Assembly (NCBI GenBank): GCA_024640765.1
Contig: JAHEEK010000003.1
Coordinates: 1-64,000, forward strand
Direction: 5' to 3'
Source of the DNA: Nereida sp024640765
Lineage (GTDB): Bacteria; Pseudomonadota; Alphaproteobacteria; Rhodobacterales; Rhodobacteraceae
DNA: 64,000 bases
In this document: in pieces, positions 35,122 through 44,443 of the stretch
Position numbering within the stretch: position 1 is the stretch's first letter
How the letters are laid out: every line of letters begins with the position of its first letter
Made by a program: the position numbers and the translations under genes
Notes under the pieces: model-generated
What the model saw: only the letters and a program-made list of their open reading frames with translations
The model's database searches: none
What the model was told of the DNA's origin: nothing

Positions 35122-35946
35122 ATGCCAGCGATGATTGCAAACAGAATCACGGTTGAGGTTGAACAGCATGGAGACAAGGGCAATCCGGTGATGTTGCTGA
35201 TACGCGGGCTGGGGTCGCAATTAATCCATTGGCCCGACGCGTTGATCGACGGGTTTGTGCAGCGCGGTTTCCACGTTGTGACGTTCGACAACCGTGACAC
35301 GGGGCTATCGCAGAAATTTGCAGGCGTGGCCTATTCAACCGACGATATGGCCTTGGATGCGGTTGGAGTATTGGATGCCTTGGAAATCGCGCGGGCGCAT
35401 GTGTTCGGAATTTCGATGGGTGGTATGATTACGCAGCGTTTGCTGGTGGATCATGCGGATCGGGTGTTGAACGCGACGATTGTAATGTCGTCAAGCGGGG
35501 CGGATGATTTACCACCTGCCAAGCCCAAGGTTTGGGAGTTGATGAGGCAAGAACCCGCGTCCCATGACCGCGCGACTGTGGTCGCTAATTCGCTCAAGTC
35601 CGATTACGCGTGGTTCAGCCCCAGCTATCCTTTTGATGCGGCAGCACGTGCGGCGTTGATCGGTGCCGCCTATGATAGGTGTTATGAACCCGCGGGAGTT
35701 GAGCGGCAGTATGCGGCTATGGTCGCAGGGCGTGGGCGTGAAAGTGATTTGGCCAGTATCAATACGCCAGTTTTAGTAATCCACGGGACGGCGGATACGT
35801 TGCTGCCGATTGAACACGGACGCGATATTGCGACCCGGATTACGGATGCACAACTGATCGAGATTGAGGGCATGGGGCACGATCTAGAAGGTGCAGTGCC
35901 ATCCATGATCGTGGAACATGTCGTGGGGTTTATCGGGGGGGCTTAG
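35122..35946 (+). CDS. Alpha/beta hydrolase
   Basis: A 274-residue serine hydrolase of unknown substrate. From the ATG at 35122 (AAGGAGAA upstream) it shows the oxyanion-hole region LLIRGLGSQLIHW, nucleophile elbow GISMGG (S98), the acid in HGTADTLLPIEHG and the base in IEGMGHDLEG. It resembles the lactonase/esterase group. It sits between the two transporter loci, facing the other way, and overlaps the ATPase gene end by 4 bases. Confidence 0.85.
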   Translation: MPAMIANRITVEVEQHGDKGNPVMLLIRGLGSQLIHWPDALIDGFVQRGFHVVTFDNRDTGLSQKFAGVAYSTDDMALDAVGVLDALEIARAHVFGISMGGMITQRLLVDHADRVLNATIVMSSSGADDLPPAKPKVWELMRQEPASHDRATVVANSLKSDYAWFSPSYPFDAAARAALIGAAYDRCYEPAGVERQYAAMVAGRGRESDLASINTPVLVIHGTADTLLPIEHGRDIATRITDAQLIEIEGMGHDLEGAVPSMIVEHVVGFIGGA

Positions 35947-37580
35947 TTGCCCGCCGCTTCCATTTTGCGGTGCGCGGCGACGTCTTCAAGCCAGCCGAGA
36001 CGCATTTCCGGCACGGAGCTTAACAGCAGATCGGTGTAATCGTCGAACGGTGGCGCGAGTACTCCGCTCTTGGGGCCGTAGCGCACGACTTTGCCCTTAT
36101 ACATCACAGCGATGCTGTCGGCGATGGCCCGGACGGTGGCTAGGTCATGGGTGATGAAGAGATAGGCCACGTCTTCGCGTTTTTGCAGATCGAGCAGCAG
36201 TTTGAGAATGCCATCAGCGACCAGCGGATCTAGCGCGGAAGTCACCTCATCACAGATGATCAGCTTGGGTCTGGCAGCCAGCGCGCGGGCGATACAGACG
36301 CGCTGTTTTTGACCGCCTGAAAGCTCGGCTGGGTAACGGTCCAGAAACTCTGGGCCCATCTCGATTTTATCCAGTAGATCCAGGATTTTCTGGCGCTTTT
36401 CAGCGCCCTTATAGCCAAAGTAAAACTCGAGCGGACGACCGATGATCGTGCCAACGGTTTGGCGGGGATTCATCGCGGTGTCGGCCATTTGATAGATCAT
36501 CTGCAATTCGCGTAGGTCGTCGCGGCGTCGCGCCTTTTGCGCGCGTGGCAGTGCGCGGCTATCGAATGTGATGTCGCCCGCCGTTTGCGGCAGCAGGCCC
36601 GTGATCACGCGTGCGAGCGTGGATTTGCCGGAACCACTTTCGCCGACAACGGCGAGCGTTTGACCGGGGTGCAATTCGACATTCACATCAGACAGCACGT
36701 CTACATTCGTCCCTTTATACCGCGCGGTGATATTTTCGACCCGCAAGAGCGGCTTATCGGATGGCACTTTTTCCTCGTGGTCAATAGAGCGAACGGACAC
36801 CAGCGCCTTGGTGTAGTCTTCTTGCGGGTTGTTGATGATCTGGTCAGTGGTGCCATATTCGACAGTATTGCCTAAACGGAGGACCATGATATCATCGCTG
36901 ACTTGTGCGACAACCGCGAGATCGTGGGTGATGTAGAGCGCGGCAACACCGGTATCGCGGATCGCGGCCTTGATCGCCATCAGCACGTCGATTTGTGTGG
37001 TCACGTCAAGCGCTGTTGTTGGCTCATCAAACACCACCAGATCAGGCTGTGGACATAGCGCGAGGGCGGTCATGCAGCGTTGCAGTTGACCACCGGAAAC
37101 TTGGTGCGGAAAGCGTGAACCGATGTTTTCAGGATCAGGCAAGCCAAGTGTCCGGAACAGGTCAACAGCGCGTTTCTGCGCCTCGGCCCTGTTGACCTTC
37201 TTTTGATGAACCGCAGCTTCGATCACTTGTTCCATGATCTGGCGCGCGGGGTTGAACGATGCGGCGGCGGATTGGGACACATACGTCACCTCGCCCCCGC
37301 GCAATTTGCGCAGGTCAGAATTTGTCGTTTCCAGCAGGTTGCGGCCATTGACCCAAACCTCGCCACCTGTGATGCGAACGCCACCACGTCCATACGCCAT
37401 TGCAGACAAGCCGATGGTAGATTTACCCGCACCAGATTCACCAATCAAACCCAGCACTTTGCCACGTTCCAGATCGAACGACACGTCATGCACAATGGCG
37501 ATGTCATGCGGCTTAGCATTGGGCGGATAGACGGTCGCACCGATTTTCAGATCTCGGACTTTGACGAGTGGATCTGTCAT
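35943..37580 (-). CDS. Dipeptide-type ABC transporter, fused double ATPase (DppD-DppF)
   Basis: A 545-residue protein with two complete ATPase domains, energising the permeases at 37577-39348. Domain 1 has GLIGESGAGKST, VSGGQLQRCMTALAL, LVVFDEPTTALD and YITHDLAVVAQV; domain 2 has AVVGESGSGKST, LSGGQKQRVCIARAL, LIICDEVTSALD and FITHDLATVRAI. The C-terminus of each domain shows the oligopeptide-type extension. It overlaps the DppC gene by 4 bases. Substrate not determined by ATPase sequence; the carnitine genes nearby are a clue only. Confidence 0.93.
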   Translation of the reverse strand: MTDPLVKVRDLKIGATVYPPNAKPHDIAIVHDVSFDLERGKVLGLIGESGAGKSTIGLSAMAYGRGGVRITGGEVWVNGRNLLETTNSDLRKLRGGEVTYVSQSAAASFNPARQIMEQVIEAAVHQKKVNRAEAQKRAVDLFRTLGLPDPENIGSRFPHQVSGGQLQRCMTALALCPQPDLVVFDEPTTALDVTTQIDVLMAIKAAIRDTGVAALYITHDLAVVAQVSDDIMVLRLGNTVEYGTTDQIINNPQEDYTKALVSVRSIDHEEKVPSDKPLLRVENITARYKGTNVDVLSDVNVELHPGQTLAVVGESGSGKSTLARVITGLLPQTAGDITFDSRALPRAQKARRRDDLRELQMIYQMADTAMNPRQTVGTIIGRPLEFYFGYKGAEKRQKILDLLDKIEMGPEFLDRYPAELSGGQKQRVCIARALAARPKLIICDEVTSALDPLVADGILKLLLDLQKREDVAYLFITHDLATVRAIADSIAVMYKGKVVRYGPKSGVLAPPFDDYTDLLLSSVPEMRLGWLEDVAAHRKMEAAGN

Positions 37581-38395
37581 CCGCGTCCCCCCTTAAGTGA
37601 TGTGGTGCGGTTGAGGATCCAATCCGCGACAAGGTTCACACTAATGGCCAGTGTAGCGATGGTAACAGCAGGCCACAGCGCGGCGCCGATGCCGTAGACG
37701 ATCCCGTCTTTGTTTTCCTTCACGATGCCGCCCCAGTCAGCCATCGGTGGCTGCACACCAAGGCCGAGGAACGACAGGGTCGAGATAAACAGCACCATGA
37801 AGATAAAGCGCAGGCCCATTTCAGCGACAAGCGGGCTGAGGGCGTTGGGTAGGATTTCGCGGAAGATCACCCATGCGCCACCTTCACCACGCAGTGTCGC
37901 GGCTTCGACGTAATCCATCACGGCGATGTCCACAGCCACGGCACGCGCCAGACGGAACACGCGGGTTGCATCAAGCAGGCCCATTACGACAATCAGTACC
38001 GGTACGGTAACAGGCATCACCGACAGGATTACAAGCGCGAGAATAAGTGACGGGATCGACATGACGAGATCGACAAAGCGGCTAATGAGCTGATCGGCCC
38101 AGCCGCCCAACACGGCCGCGAGGAAGCCAAGCACAGATCCTGTGACGAATGACAGGATCGTACCCATCGTTGCGATGAAAATCGTTGTGCGCCCACCGTA
38201 GATCATGCGGGTTAGTAGATCGCGCCCGATGTTGTCGGTACCGAACCAATGATCCGCGCTGGCGGGCTCCCAAACCTCGCCCACAATTTCGGCCATGCCG
38301 TAGGGGGCGATCAAAGGCGCAAAGAGCGCCACGAAGAAATAAAGCGCAGTAAAGCACAGGCCAACCATCGCCGCGAAAGGAATATTTTTGATCAT
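37577..38395 (-). CDS. Dipeptide-type ABC transporter permease (DppC-like)
   Basis: A 272-residue inner-membrane permease with five to six helices. The N-terminal helix precedes HWFGTDNIGRDLLTRMIYGGRTT, the DppC hallmark, and the cytoplasmic coupling loop is EAATLRGEGGAWVIFREILPN. Overlaps both neighbours by 4 bases, so translation is coupled. Confidence 0.94.
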   Translation of the reverse strand: MIKNIPFAAMVGLCFTALYFFVALFAPLIAPYGMAEIVGEVWEPASADHWFGTDNIGRDLLTRMIYGGRTTIFIATMGTILSFVTGSVLGFLAAVLGGWADQLISRFVDLVMSIPSLILALVILSVMPVTVPVLIVVMGLLDATRVFRLARAVAVDIAVMDYVEAATLRGEGGAWVIFREILPNALSPLVAEMGLRFIFMVLFISTLSFLGLGVQPPMADWGGIVKENKDGIVYGIGAALWPAVTIATLAISVNLVADWILNRTTSLKGGRG

Positions 38396-39348
38396 TTTGG
38401 ATGCCTCAGGCGTGGGTTCGACAGGATTGAGACGATATCAGCGACCATGTTTAACCCGATATAAACGGAGGCAAAGATCAGGCCACAGGCTTGCACGACG
38501 GGCAAGTCACGCTTGCTCACGTGATCAACCAAATACTGGCCCATGCCGGGATAGGTGAACACCACTTCGACGACGACAACGCCGACAACGAGGTAGGCAA
38601 GGTTGAGCATCACAACGTTTACGATGGGTGCGATAGAGTTCGGGAACGCGTGGCGCCAGATGATTGTGAACATCGTCAGGCCCTTCAATTCCGCCGTTTC
38701 AATATAAGCCGATTGCATCACGTTGAGGATCGCCGCGCGTGTCATGCGCATCATGTGCGCAAGAACCACGAGCGTGAGTACCATTACAGGCAAAGAAATG
38801 GCGTTGAGTTTTTCGCCCAATGACATGCCGTCATAGATAGTGGCGACCGTTGGGGCCCAGCCCAGTTTCACGCCAACGAAATACATCAGCACGTAGCCGA
38901 TCAGGAATTCGGGGATGGAAATTGTGGACAGTGTGATGCCGGAAATCAGCTTATCAGGCCAGCGATCGCGGTAACGCACGGCAACAAGGCCTAGGAAAAT
39001 TGCAAGCGGTACAGAGACAACAGCAGCCCAGAACGCAAGGAATAGCGTATTACCGAGCCTGCTTCCTATGCTTGTAGCGATGTCTTGGCCATTAGTCAGG
39101 GCCGTGCCCAAATCACCGGTCAAAATGCCGCCAAGCCAATCGAGATAGCGTGTCATCGGTGGCTCATTCAGGCCTAGTTTTTCACGCATGTTCGCTAATG
39201 CTTCTGGCGTGGCCGATTGGCCCAGAATGGATTGCGCCACATCCCCCGGCAAGATCAAAGTTCCTGCAAAAATGAGAATTGAGACGAGGAATAAAAGAAA
39301 TATGCCCAGCGCAAGACGCTGGGCAACAAGTTTCATAGCAGGATGCAT
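38392..39348 (-). CDS. Dipeptide-type ABC transporter permease (DppB-like)
   Basis: A 318-residue permease starting at the ATG 1 base beyond the binding-protein stop. Seen are the N-terminal helix RLALGIFLLFLVSILIFAGT, LPGDVAQSILGQSATPEALA, and the coupling loop YIETAELKGLTMFTIIWRHAFPN. A perfect 8-bp hairpin lies within its first codons (39304-39324) and could temper expression of the permeases relative to the binding protein. Confidence 0.94.
   Translation of the reverse strand: MHPAMKLVAQRLALGIFLLFLVSILIFAGTLILPGDVAQSILGQSATPEALANMREKLGLNEPPMTRYLDWLGGILTGDLGTALTNGQDIATSIGSRLGNTLFLAFWAAVVSVPLAIFLGLVAVRYRDRWPDKLISGITLSTISIPEFLIGYVLMYFVGVKLGWAPTVATIYDGMSLGEKLNAISLPVMVLTLVVLAHMMRMTRAAILNVMQSAYIETAELKGLTMFTIIWRHAFPNSIAPIVNVVMLNLAYLVVGVVVVEVVFTYPGMGQYLVDHVSKRDLPVVQACGLIFASVYIGLNMVADIVSILSNPRLRHPK
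39304..39324 (-). promoter_or_regulatory. Hairpin in early dppB coding region
   Basis: GCCCAGCG, a 5-base loop and CGCTGGGC form a perfect 8-bp stem about 25 bases into dppB. Such structures between binding-protein and permease genes often protect the upstream mRNA or slow translation downstream; here that is inference. Confidence 0.4.
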
Positions 39349-39349
39349 A

Positions 39350-40930
39350 TTAGGCAGTGACCCACATCTTAACAGGCGCATAAAGGTTCATCATAGAGAA
39401 GCCTTTTGTATCGCCCCAACCGGCAACCTTATCAGTTGTCGCGTCAATGAAGTCATTGAACATCGGGCAGATCAAACCGCCTTCATTGTGCACGATTGTG
39501 CCCATGTCAGCATACATCTGCGTCCGTGTAGCAACATTGGTTTCTCCACGTGCTGCAACCAAAAGCTGGTCGAACTGTTCGTTGTTGAAACGCGTGTCGT
39601 TCCAGTCAGCGGTCGACAGATAAGCAGTTGAATACATCTGATCCTGAACCGGACGGCCAGACCAATAACTGGTGCTGAAAGGCTTGTTGTTCCAAACCTC
39701 TGACCAATAGCCGTCATTCGGCTCGCGCTTGACCTCAAGTGGCACACCCGCCGCAGAGAGCGACTGCTGGAACAATGCTGCTGCATCTGGCGCGCCCGGG
39801 AACGAGTTGTCAGATGTGCGTAACAGGATCGGGTCAGTTTGACCTGACTTTTTCCAGTGGAACGCTGCTTTGTCAGGATCGTATTCGCGCTGCTCCAGCT
39901 CTGTGAAAAGAGGGTAAGACGCATTGATCGGTGTATCGTTACCGACAGAGCCGTAGCCGAACAGAATTTTGTCGACCATTTCCTGACGATTCATACCGTA
40001 TTTCAGCGCCAACATAGCATCACGATTGTCGAATGGTGATGTGTTTGTATGCGCGATGAACACATAGTGGCCTGGGCCAGACTTGCTGTGCACTGTGACG
40101 TTTGGCCCACGTCCAACAAGGCCTGCAGTCCGTGGTGGAACGCGGTTTGCCATGTGGATCTGACCAGACTGAAGTGCGGCCATACGTGCAGTATCATCGT
40201 TGATCACAAGCAGTTCGATTGTTGAGGCATTACCTTCACCAGCCCAGTGGTTGTCATTGCGCTCAAACACAAAGCGGACACCCGGTTCGGAAGATTTCAG
40301 AACATAAGGACCTGTACCAACAGCCGCAGTCGGATCATCAGATCCACCGTTTGGCTGAATCAGTAGGTGATAGTCGGTCAACAGATATGGAAGGTCGGCG
40401 TTGCCTGTTTCCAGTTCGATGATGAACATATCGCCATCAACTCTCATGTTCGAAATACCGCGCATGATACCCAACGCGCCTGATTCTGTTTCGTCACCAG
40501 AATGGCGGGCCATTGTTGCCATCACATCGTCAGCGGTCAGCGTCTTGCCGTTCGAGAACTGCACACCAGAGCGGATTTTGAATGTCCAAGTTTTTGCATC
40601 GGCAGAGGCGCTATATTCTTCGGCCAGACGATTTTCGAGGCCGCCATCATCGGCAAGTTCGAGCAGCGGTTCACCCCACATGCGCGACACCATACCCTGA
40701 GTTTGATTCGCGGAAAGTGCTGGATCAAGGCTATCAGAGGATCCGCCGCCACTGATGCCGACTTTCATTGTGCCGCCCTTTTGCGGACCCGCAGCATGTA
40801 CAGCGCTTGCCAGCATACCCTGTGCCGCAATCGCAGTAACGCCAACGGCGCTCATACGGCCCATGAATTCGCGGCGGCCGATCAGGCCCAATGCAGCGCG
40901 TTTTTTAAAATAGTCCATTTGATCTGTCAT
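39350..40930 (-). CDS. ABC transporter solute-binding protein, dipeptide family
   Basis: A 526-residue binding protein, first gene of the SBP-B-C-DF operon. The start at 40930 has GGGAGAG upstream. A twin-arginine signal (IGRREFMGRMSAVGVTAIAA, about 17-36) is followed by GPQKGGTMKVGISGGG and the family blocks KTWTFKIRSGVQFSNGKTLTADDV and SPFDNRDAMLALKYGMNRQEMVD. Ligand unknown. Probable export folded through Tat, as for the paralogue at 32771. Confidence 0.92.
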   Translation of the reverse strand: MTDQMDYFKKRAALGLIGRREFMGRMSAVGVTAIAAQGMLASAVHAAGPQKGGTMKVGISGGGSSDSLDPALSANQTQGMVSRMWGEPLLELADDGGLENRLAEEYSASADAKTWTFKIRSGVQFSNGKTLTADDVMATMARHSGDETESGALGIMRGISNMRVDGDMFIIELETGNADLPYLLTDYHLLIQPNGGSDDPTAAVGTGPYVLKSSEPGVRFVFERNDNHWAGEGNASTIELLVINDDTARMAALQSGQIHMANRVPPRTAGLVGRGPNVTVHSKSGPGHYVFIAHTNTSPFDNRDAMLALKYGMNRQEMVDKILFGYGSVGNDTPINASYPLFTELEQREYDPDKAAFHWKKSGQTDPILLRTSDNSFPGAPDAAALFQQSLSAAGVPLEVKREPNDGYWSEVWNNKPFSTSYWSGRPVQDQMYSTAYLSTADWNDTRFNNEQFDQLLVAARGETNVATRTQMYADMGTIVHNEGGLICPMFNDFIDATTDKVAGWGDTKGFSMMNLYAPVKMWVTA

Positions 40931-41185
40931 CGTTCTCTCCCAGTTAGCCCACGATTCCGCGGGCAGATAGTCTAGACGGAGAGTTTGCATCCATATGTGC
41001 GCAAAAGAAAGTATTCTGTTAACTCATTGTTGCTTGGCTAAAAGAATAGTTATGTCGGGCAAATCAAATTCTCTGCTTAGCAACTAATTCGTTAAAATAG
41101 CCACATTATAAGGCTAGAATGATAGCGAGTATCAGTTAGCCAGATTAAGTGGTCTTTATCCCTGCGGAAAACGGATGAGGCCCCG
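40931..41185. other. Promoter region of the dpp-type operon
   Basis: A 255-base AT-rich gap. A GTGCGCAAAAG element at 40997-41007 resembles ATTGCGCAAG at 43217-43226 ahead of the CocE-type hydrolase; no assured promoter. Confidence 0.3.
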
Positions 41186-43171
41186 TTAAATGAAGTTTCT
41201 CAGGATCGTATCTTCAACTTTGCGGTCGTAGATCAATTTATCATTTTCGTAGGCCATCACGCGACCCTTGACATAAAAGTTCGCTGCATCTGACCACATT
41301 TCACTAGTTGTTTCCGTCCGTAAGCGGATATCTTCACGCTCCATTTCTTGTGTCCAGTGGGTCTTGGCATGTGCGCTCAAAGGATCATCGGGATGAATTA
41401 TCCACCACTCACACGAGCGGCTACCACTGATCAAGCCATGATCGCTATCGCGGCGTTTTCCGTCATCGCGATCGATATGTACGGTTATGATACCAGTGTT
41501 CATATCTGTTTCGGTCGTCTGGCTTTGCTTGGGTGCGCGCAGCTCTTCGATCTGCCAAGGAGTATCAGTGTCAGGTTCGGGAAAAACCCATTCAGCCTCA
41601 ACCGCGGTCGGGCGGATTTGCAGATCAATCGCGCCCGCGGTCACTGTGACTTTCGCAACGTCGGGTTGTGGCCAAAGAAGCGGCCAATAGGATGTGCTAA
41701 TCGAAAGCCGCAAGCTGTGCCCCTCTGGGATGCGGTAGGCACAATGATCGAGGCAGAGGGTGACGTCAAATTCCTGATCTGGTGTCAGCGGCGCTGGAGT
41801 AGCGTGTGAAAGATGTTGCGTGAGATTGAGCACGCCAAAGCTGACCCGCGTAGCCGAGCCATCGGGCAGAATATGGTTCAAGCGCACAACGATCTGCGCT
41901 TGGGATTTATCAACGCAGAGTCGGAGTTTGACAGTTGGCGCGCCAACAATGTCGGTGGTTTGCACAATTGGCGCTGTATCAAAGCACAACGAATACGCAT
42001 CATCATGACGTTGATCACCGGGCATTTCCGGACCAGCGGAGAACGCAAAGTATTCGCCGCCTTCCAAACCACAATGCTGGGGGGACGCTATAGCGCGAGT
42101 AAACTTTTCGCGCCCCTGCCCCAACGCGTGACCCGATAAATACAGTGTTTGCGTCGGCCACCCGATCGCATCATCCGCCAACCAACGACCAGCGCGGGCC
42201 AAGTATGACCGCTGTGGCGCGGCGCCATCCATCAGGTAATGGCGGTAGGCGGGATCATCATCAGCACCATTTGGTTCATCCTTAAGCCAGCAATCCCACC
42301 AGCGCAGCGCCTCTTGTAAGAACCCAATGCGCGGCTCGGGAATGGCGAAATGCGGGTATTTGTGAATCCACGGACCAGTGATGCCCTTGGCGCCGTTGAC
42401 GTTTTGAACCAATGCGGGGGCCGTGTTTTTGTACCCGTCGCCCCAACCGCCAATCGCCAGAACTTTGGCTTTGAGGGTGCTGTAGTCTTCGCAGACTGAG
42501 CCGTGTTCCCAATAAGCGTCGCGGTGTTGATGGCGGAGCCATGTGGAGATGAGGTGTGGTTCATTCTCGAGCCGTTTGAGCCAAATCTCTTTCCAATCGT
42601 CGCGCAAAGCCGGATCAGGCGCGCGGGAGGAATAGGACCACATCTGTGACGACCAGCCAAAGCTTTCGTTCAGCAGCGCGCCGCCCTTATAATGAATGTC
42701 GTCATGGTAACGGTCGGTGGTAGCGCAAAGTGCAATGATCGCCATAAGCGACTCAGGCTGCAATGCTGCGACCTGAAGACTATTAAAGCCACCCCAGCTG
42801 ATACCCATCATGCCGACTTTTCCGGTGCACCACTCTTGCGCGGCAAGCCAATTGATCACCTCAACGGCATCGCTCAGCTCTCGTGGGGAGTATTCATCAT
42901 CCATCACACCTTCACTGTCGCCATTTCCACGCATGTCGACGCGGACACTAGCATAGCCGCGTCTGGCGAACCAAGGATGGGTCAACGCATCACGCGCTGC
43001 TGTGCCATCACGTTTACGATAGGGGAGGTATTCGAGGATGACCGGAACCGGATGATGATCCGCGTTTTGGGGAAGCCACACCCGCGCAGACAGCCTGCAA
43101 CCGTCAGAGAGGACAATACCTAGGTCAGGCCATTCTTGAATCGTGTGCAGGGAGTTTGAATGGTTGGACAT
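41186..43171 (-). CDS. CocE/NonD family (S15) hydrolase
   Basis: A 661-residue alpha/beta hydrolase of the X-Pro dipeptidyl-peptidase S15/cocaine esterase type. The catalytic fold shows EYLPYRKRDGT, RVDMRGNGDSEG (tyrosine/oxyanion region) and the nucleophile GISWGGFNSLQ; GPWIHKYPHFAIPEPRIGF carries the catalytic His, and the C-terminal jelly-roll follows from about 340. No signal peptide, so cytoplasmic. Three adjacent start codons exist (43177 GTG, 43174 and 43171 ATG); spacing from GAGG favours 43171. It could hydrolyse an ester such as acyl-carnitine, given its neighbours, but nothing in the sequence proves this. Confidence 0.88.
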   Translation of the reverse strand: MSNHSNSLHTIQEWPDLGIVLSDGCRLSARVWLPQNADHHPVPVILEYLPYRKRDGTAARDALTHPWFARRGYASVRVDMRGNGDSEGVMDDEYSPRELSDAVEVINWLAAQEWCTGKVGMMGISWGGFNSLQVAALQPESLMAIIALCATTDRYHDDIHYKGGALLNESFGWSSQMWSYSSRAPDPALRDDWKEIWLKRLENEPHLISTWLRHQHRDAYWEHGSVCEDYSTLKAKVLAIGGWGDGYKNTAPALVQNVNGAKGITGPWIHKYPHFAIPEPRIGFLQEALRWWDCWLKDEPNGADDDPAYRHYLMDGAAPQRSYLARAGRWLADDAIGWPTQTLYLSGHALGQGREKFTRAIASPQHCGLEGGEYFAFSAGPEMPGDQRHDDAYSLCFDTAPIVQTTDIVGAPTVKLRLCVDKSQAQIVVRLNHILPDGSATRVSFGVLNLTQHLSHATPAPLTPDQEFDVTLCLDHCAYRIPEGHSLRLSISTSYWPLLWPQPDVAKVTVTAGAIDLQIRPTAVEAEWVFPEPDTDTPWQIEELRAPKQSQTTETDMNTGIITVHIDRDDGKRRDSDHGLISGSRSCEWWIIHPDDPLSAHAKTHWTQEMEREDIRLRTETTSEMWSDAANFYVKGRVMAYENDKLIYDRKVEDTILRNFI

Positions 43172-43177
43172 CATCAC

Positions 43178-43666
43178 CTCAGCGTCGCAAGAGTATTGTC
43201 CAAGAGCTTACACAGAATTGCGCAAGTTTGTGTATTTTTACGCAAGACAGCTAATGCGTGCAGCTATGTAGTGGCTCGGCGCTTTTTCATTGTTTTGGGA
43301 TTCGATCCACTCGTTTTTATTTCTTAATTGAGTTGAACATACAGGCTCTCATCACATCAGCAACCTAAGGTGTGATGTTCAATGTTTGCTTCAGAGGTGG
43401 GCTTAGCCGAATGTTCCGCGCCTGAATTGGCCGCAATGCAGGCGATATCCCAACAAGGCTTGTTCCTAACTTGCTGCCTAGCCGGTAGAATTGGAACCAA
43501 GCTCAATGTCTGTTTTGGTGTTCATGACACGCGAATTTTTTACTTGCGGTGATTTACCTTGGCCAGGACTGCCTTGTGTTTCGCGACCGCGTGGCCGCGC
43601 TGACCAACCATTTCGATCCACTTGTGCGTTCGGCGATTCATTCGTCACGTGATGTCACGCGGGTTT
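43178..43666. other. 489-base intergenic region, probable decayed sequence
   Basis: No intact gene. On the plus strand short fragments (for example ASEVGLAECSAPELAAMQAI, near 43386-43445) look coding-like but end at stops and I cannot place them. The right part (43178-43260) has ATTGCGCAAG and TTACGCAAG motifs and may hold the promoter of the hydrolase. Confidence 0.3.
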
Positions 43667-44443
43667 TTATCGGCCGCTCGCGGAACAGCCCTCAACCTTA
43701 GGGTCGGGGTTTTCCGTGTGACCGTCCACAGAGATCACCTGCCCCGACACCATACGCGCCGCATCTGATCCAAGGAACACGGCCATATTTGCGACGTCCT
43801 CTACCTCCACAAAACTGCGCATTGAGGTGCCCGCGGCATAGCCGTCATAGACTTGATCGCGGGTCATGCCTTTGGCAGCAGCTTCGCGTTGCAACACTCC
43901 TTCCATGCGTGGCCCCTCAACCGCACCAGGACAGATCACATTGGTACGAATGCCCCACGGACCCAGTTCCATCGCTGTGGTTTTCATCAACCCGATGATC
44001 GCCCATTTGGCCGCCGCATATGGTGCACGATTGGGGTAGCCATAGATGCCTGCCGTCGACGATGTGTATGTAATCGCACCTGTGCCAGCGGCCTTCATCA
44101 TCGGGGCGGCATACTTCGTCGCGAGGAACGCACCTTCGAGGTTTACAGAAACGCATTTCTGCCAGTCACTAAGCGCGACATCTTCAACTAACGCCGTAGG
44201 CCCTGCAATACCTGCATTTGCGCACAACACATCAAGCCCGCCTGCCACTTTGATCATTTCGAACAACGCGGCAACACCCACTTCGTCGGCCGCATCAACG
44301 TGGTGGCAGTGCCAATGGGCGGGTAAATCCGCCAGTGCTGCAGTGTCAACATCCGTGACCCAGACCTCAAAACCTTTAGCCTCGAACCCCGCCGCCATAG
44401 CCCGCCCGATGCCTGATGCACCCGCCGTGATCAGCGCACGCAT
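43667..44443 (-). CDS. Short-chain dehydrogenase/reductase
   Basis: A 258-residue NAD(P)-dependent oxidoreductase. It has the cofactor loop TAGASGIGRAMA (about 7-18), D in VTDVD suggesting NAD preference, NAG in LCANAGIAG, and the catalytic Ser...Tyr-x3-Lys (TSSTAGIYGYPNRAPYAAAKWA). The ATG overlaps the TGA of the carnitine dehydrogenase-type gene (TGATG), so they are translated together. Its substrate may be an intermediate of that pathway, for example a hydroxy-acid derived from acetoacetate, but this is inference. Confidence 0.9.
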   Translation of the reverse strand: MRALITAGASGIGRAMAAGFEAKGFEVWVTDVDTAALADLPAHWHCHHVDAADEVGVAALFEMIKVAGGLDVLCANAGIAGPTALVEDVALSDWQKCVSVNLEGAFLATKYAAPMMKAAGTGAITYTSSTAGIYGYPNRAPYAAAKWAIIGLMKTTAMELGPWGIRTNVICPGAVEGPRMEGVLQREAAAKGMTRDQVYDGYAAGTSMRSFVEVEDVANMAVFLGSDAARMVSGQVISVDGHTENPDPKVEGCSASGR

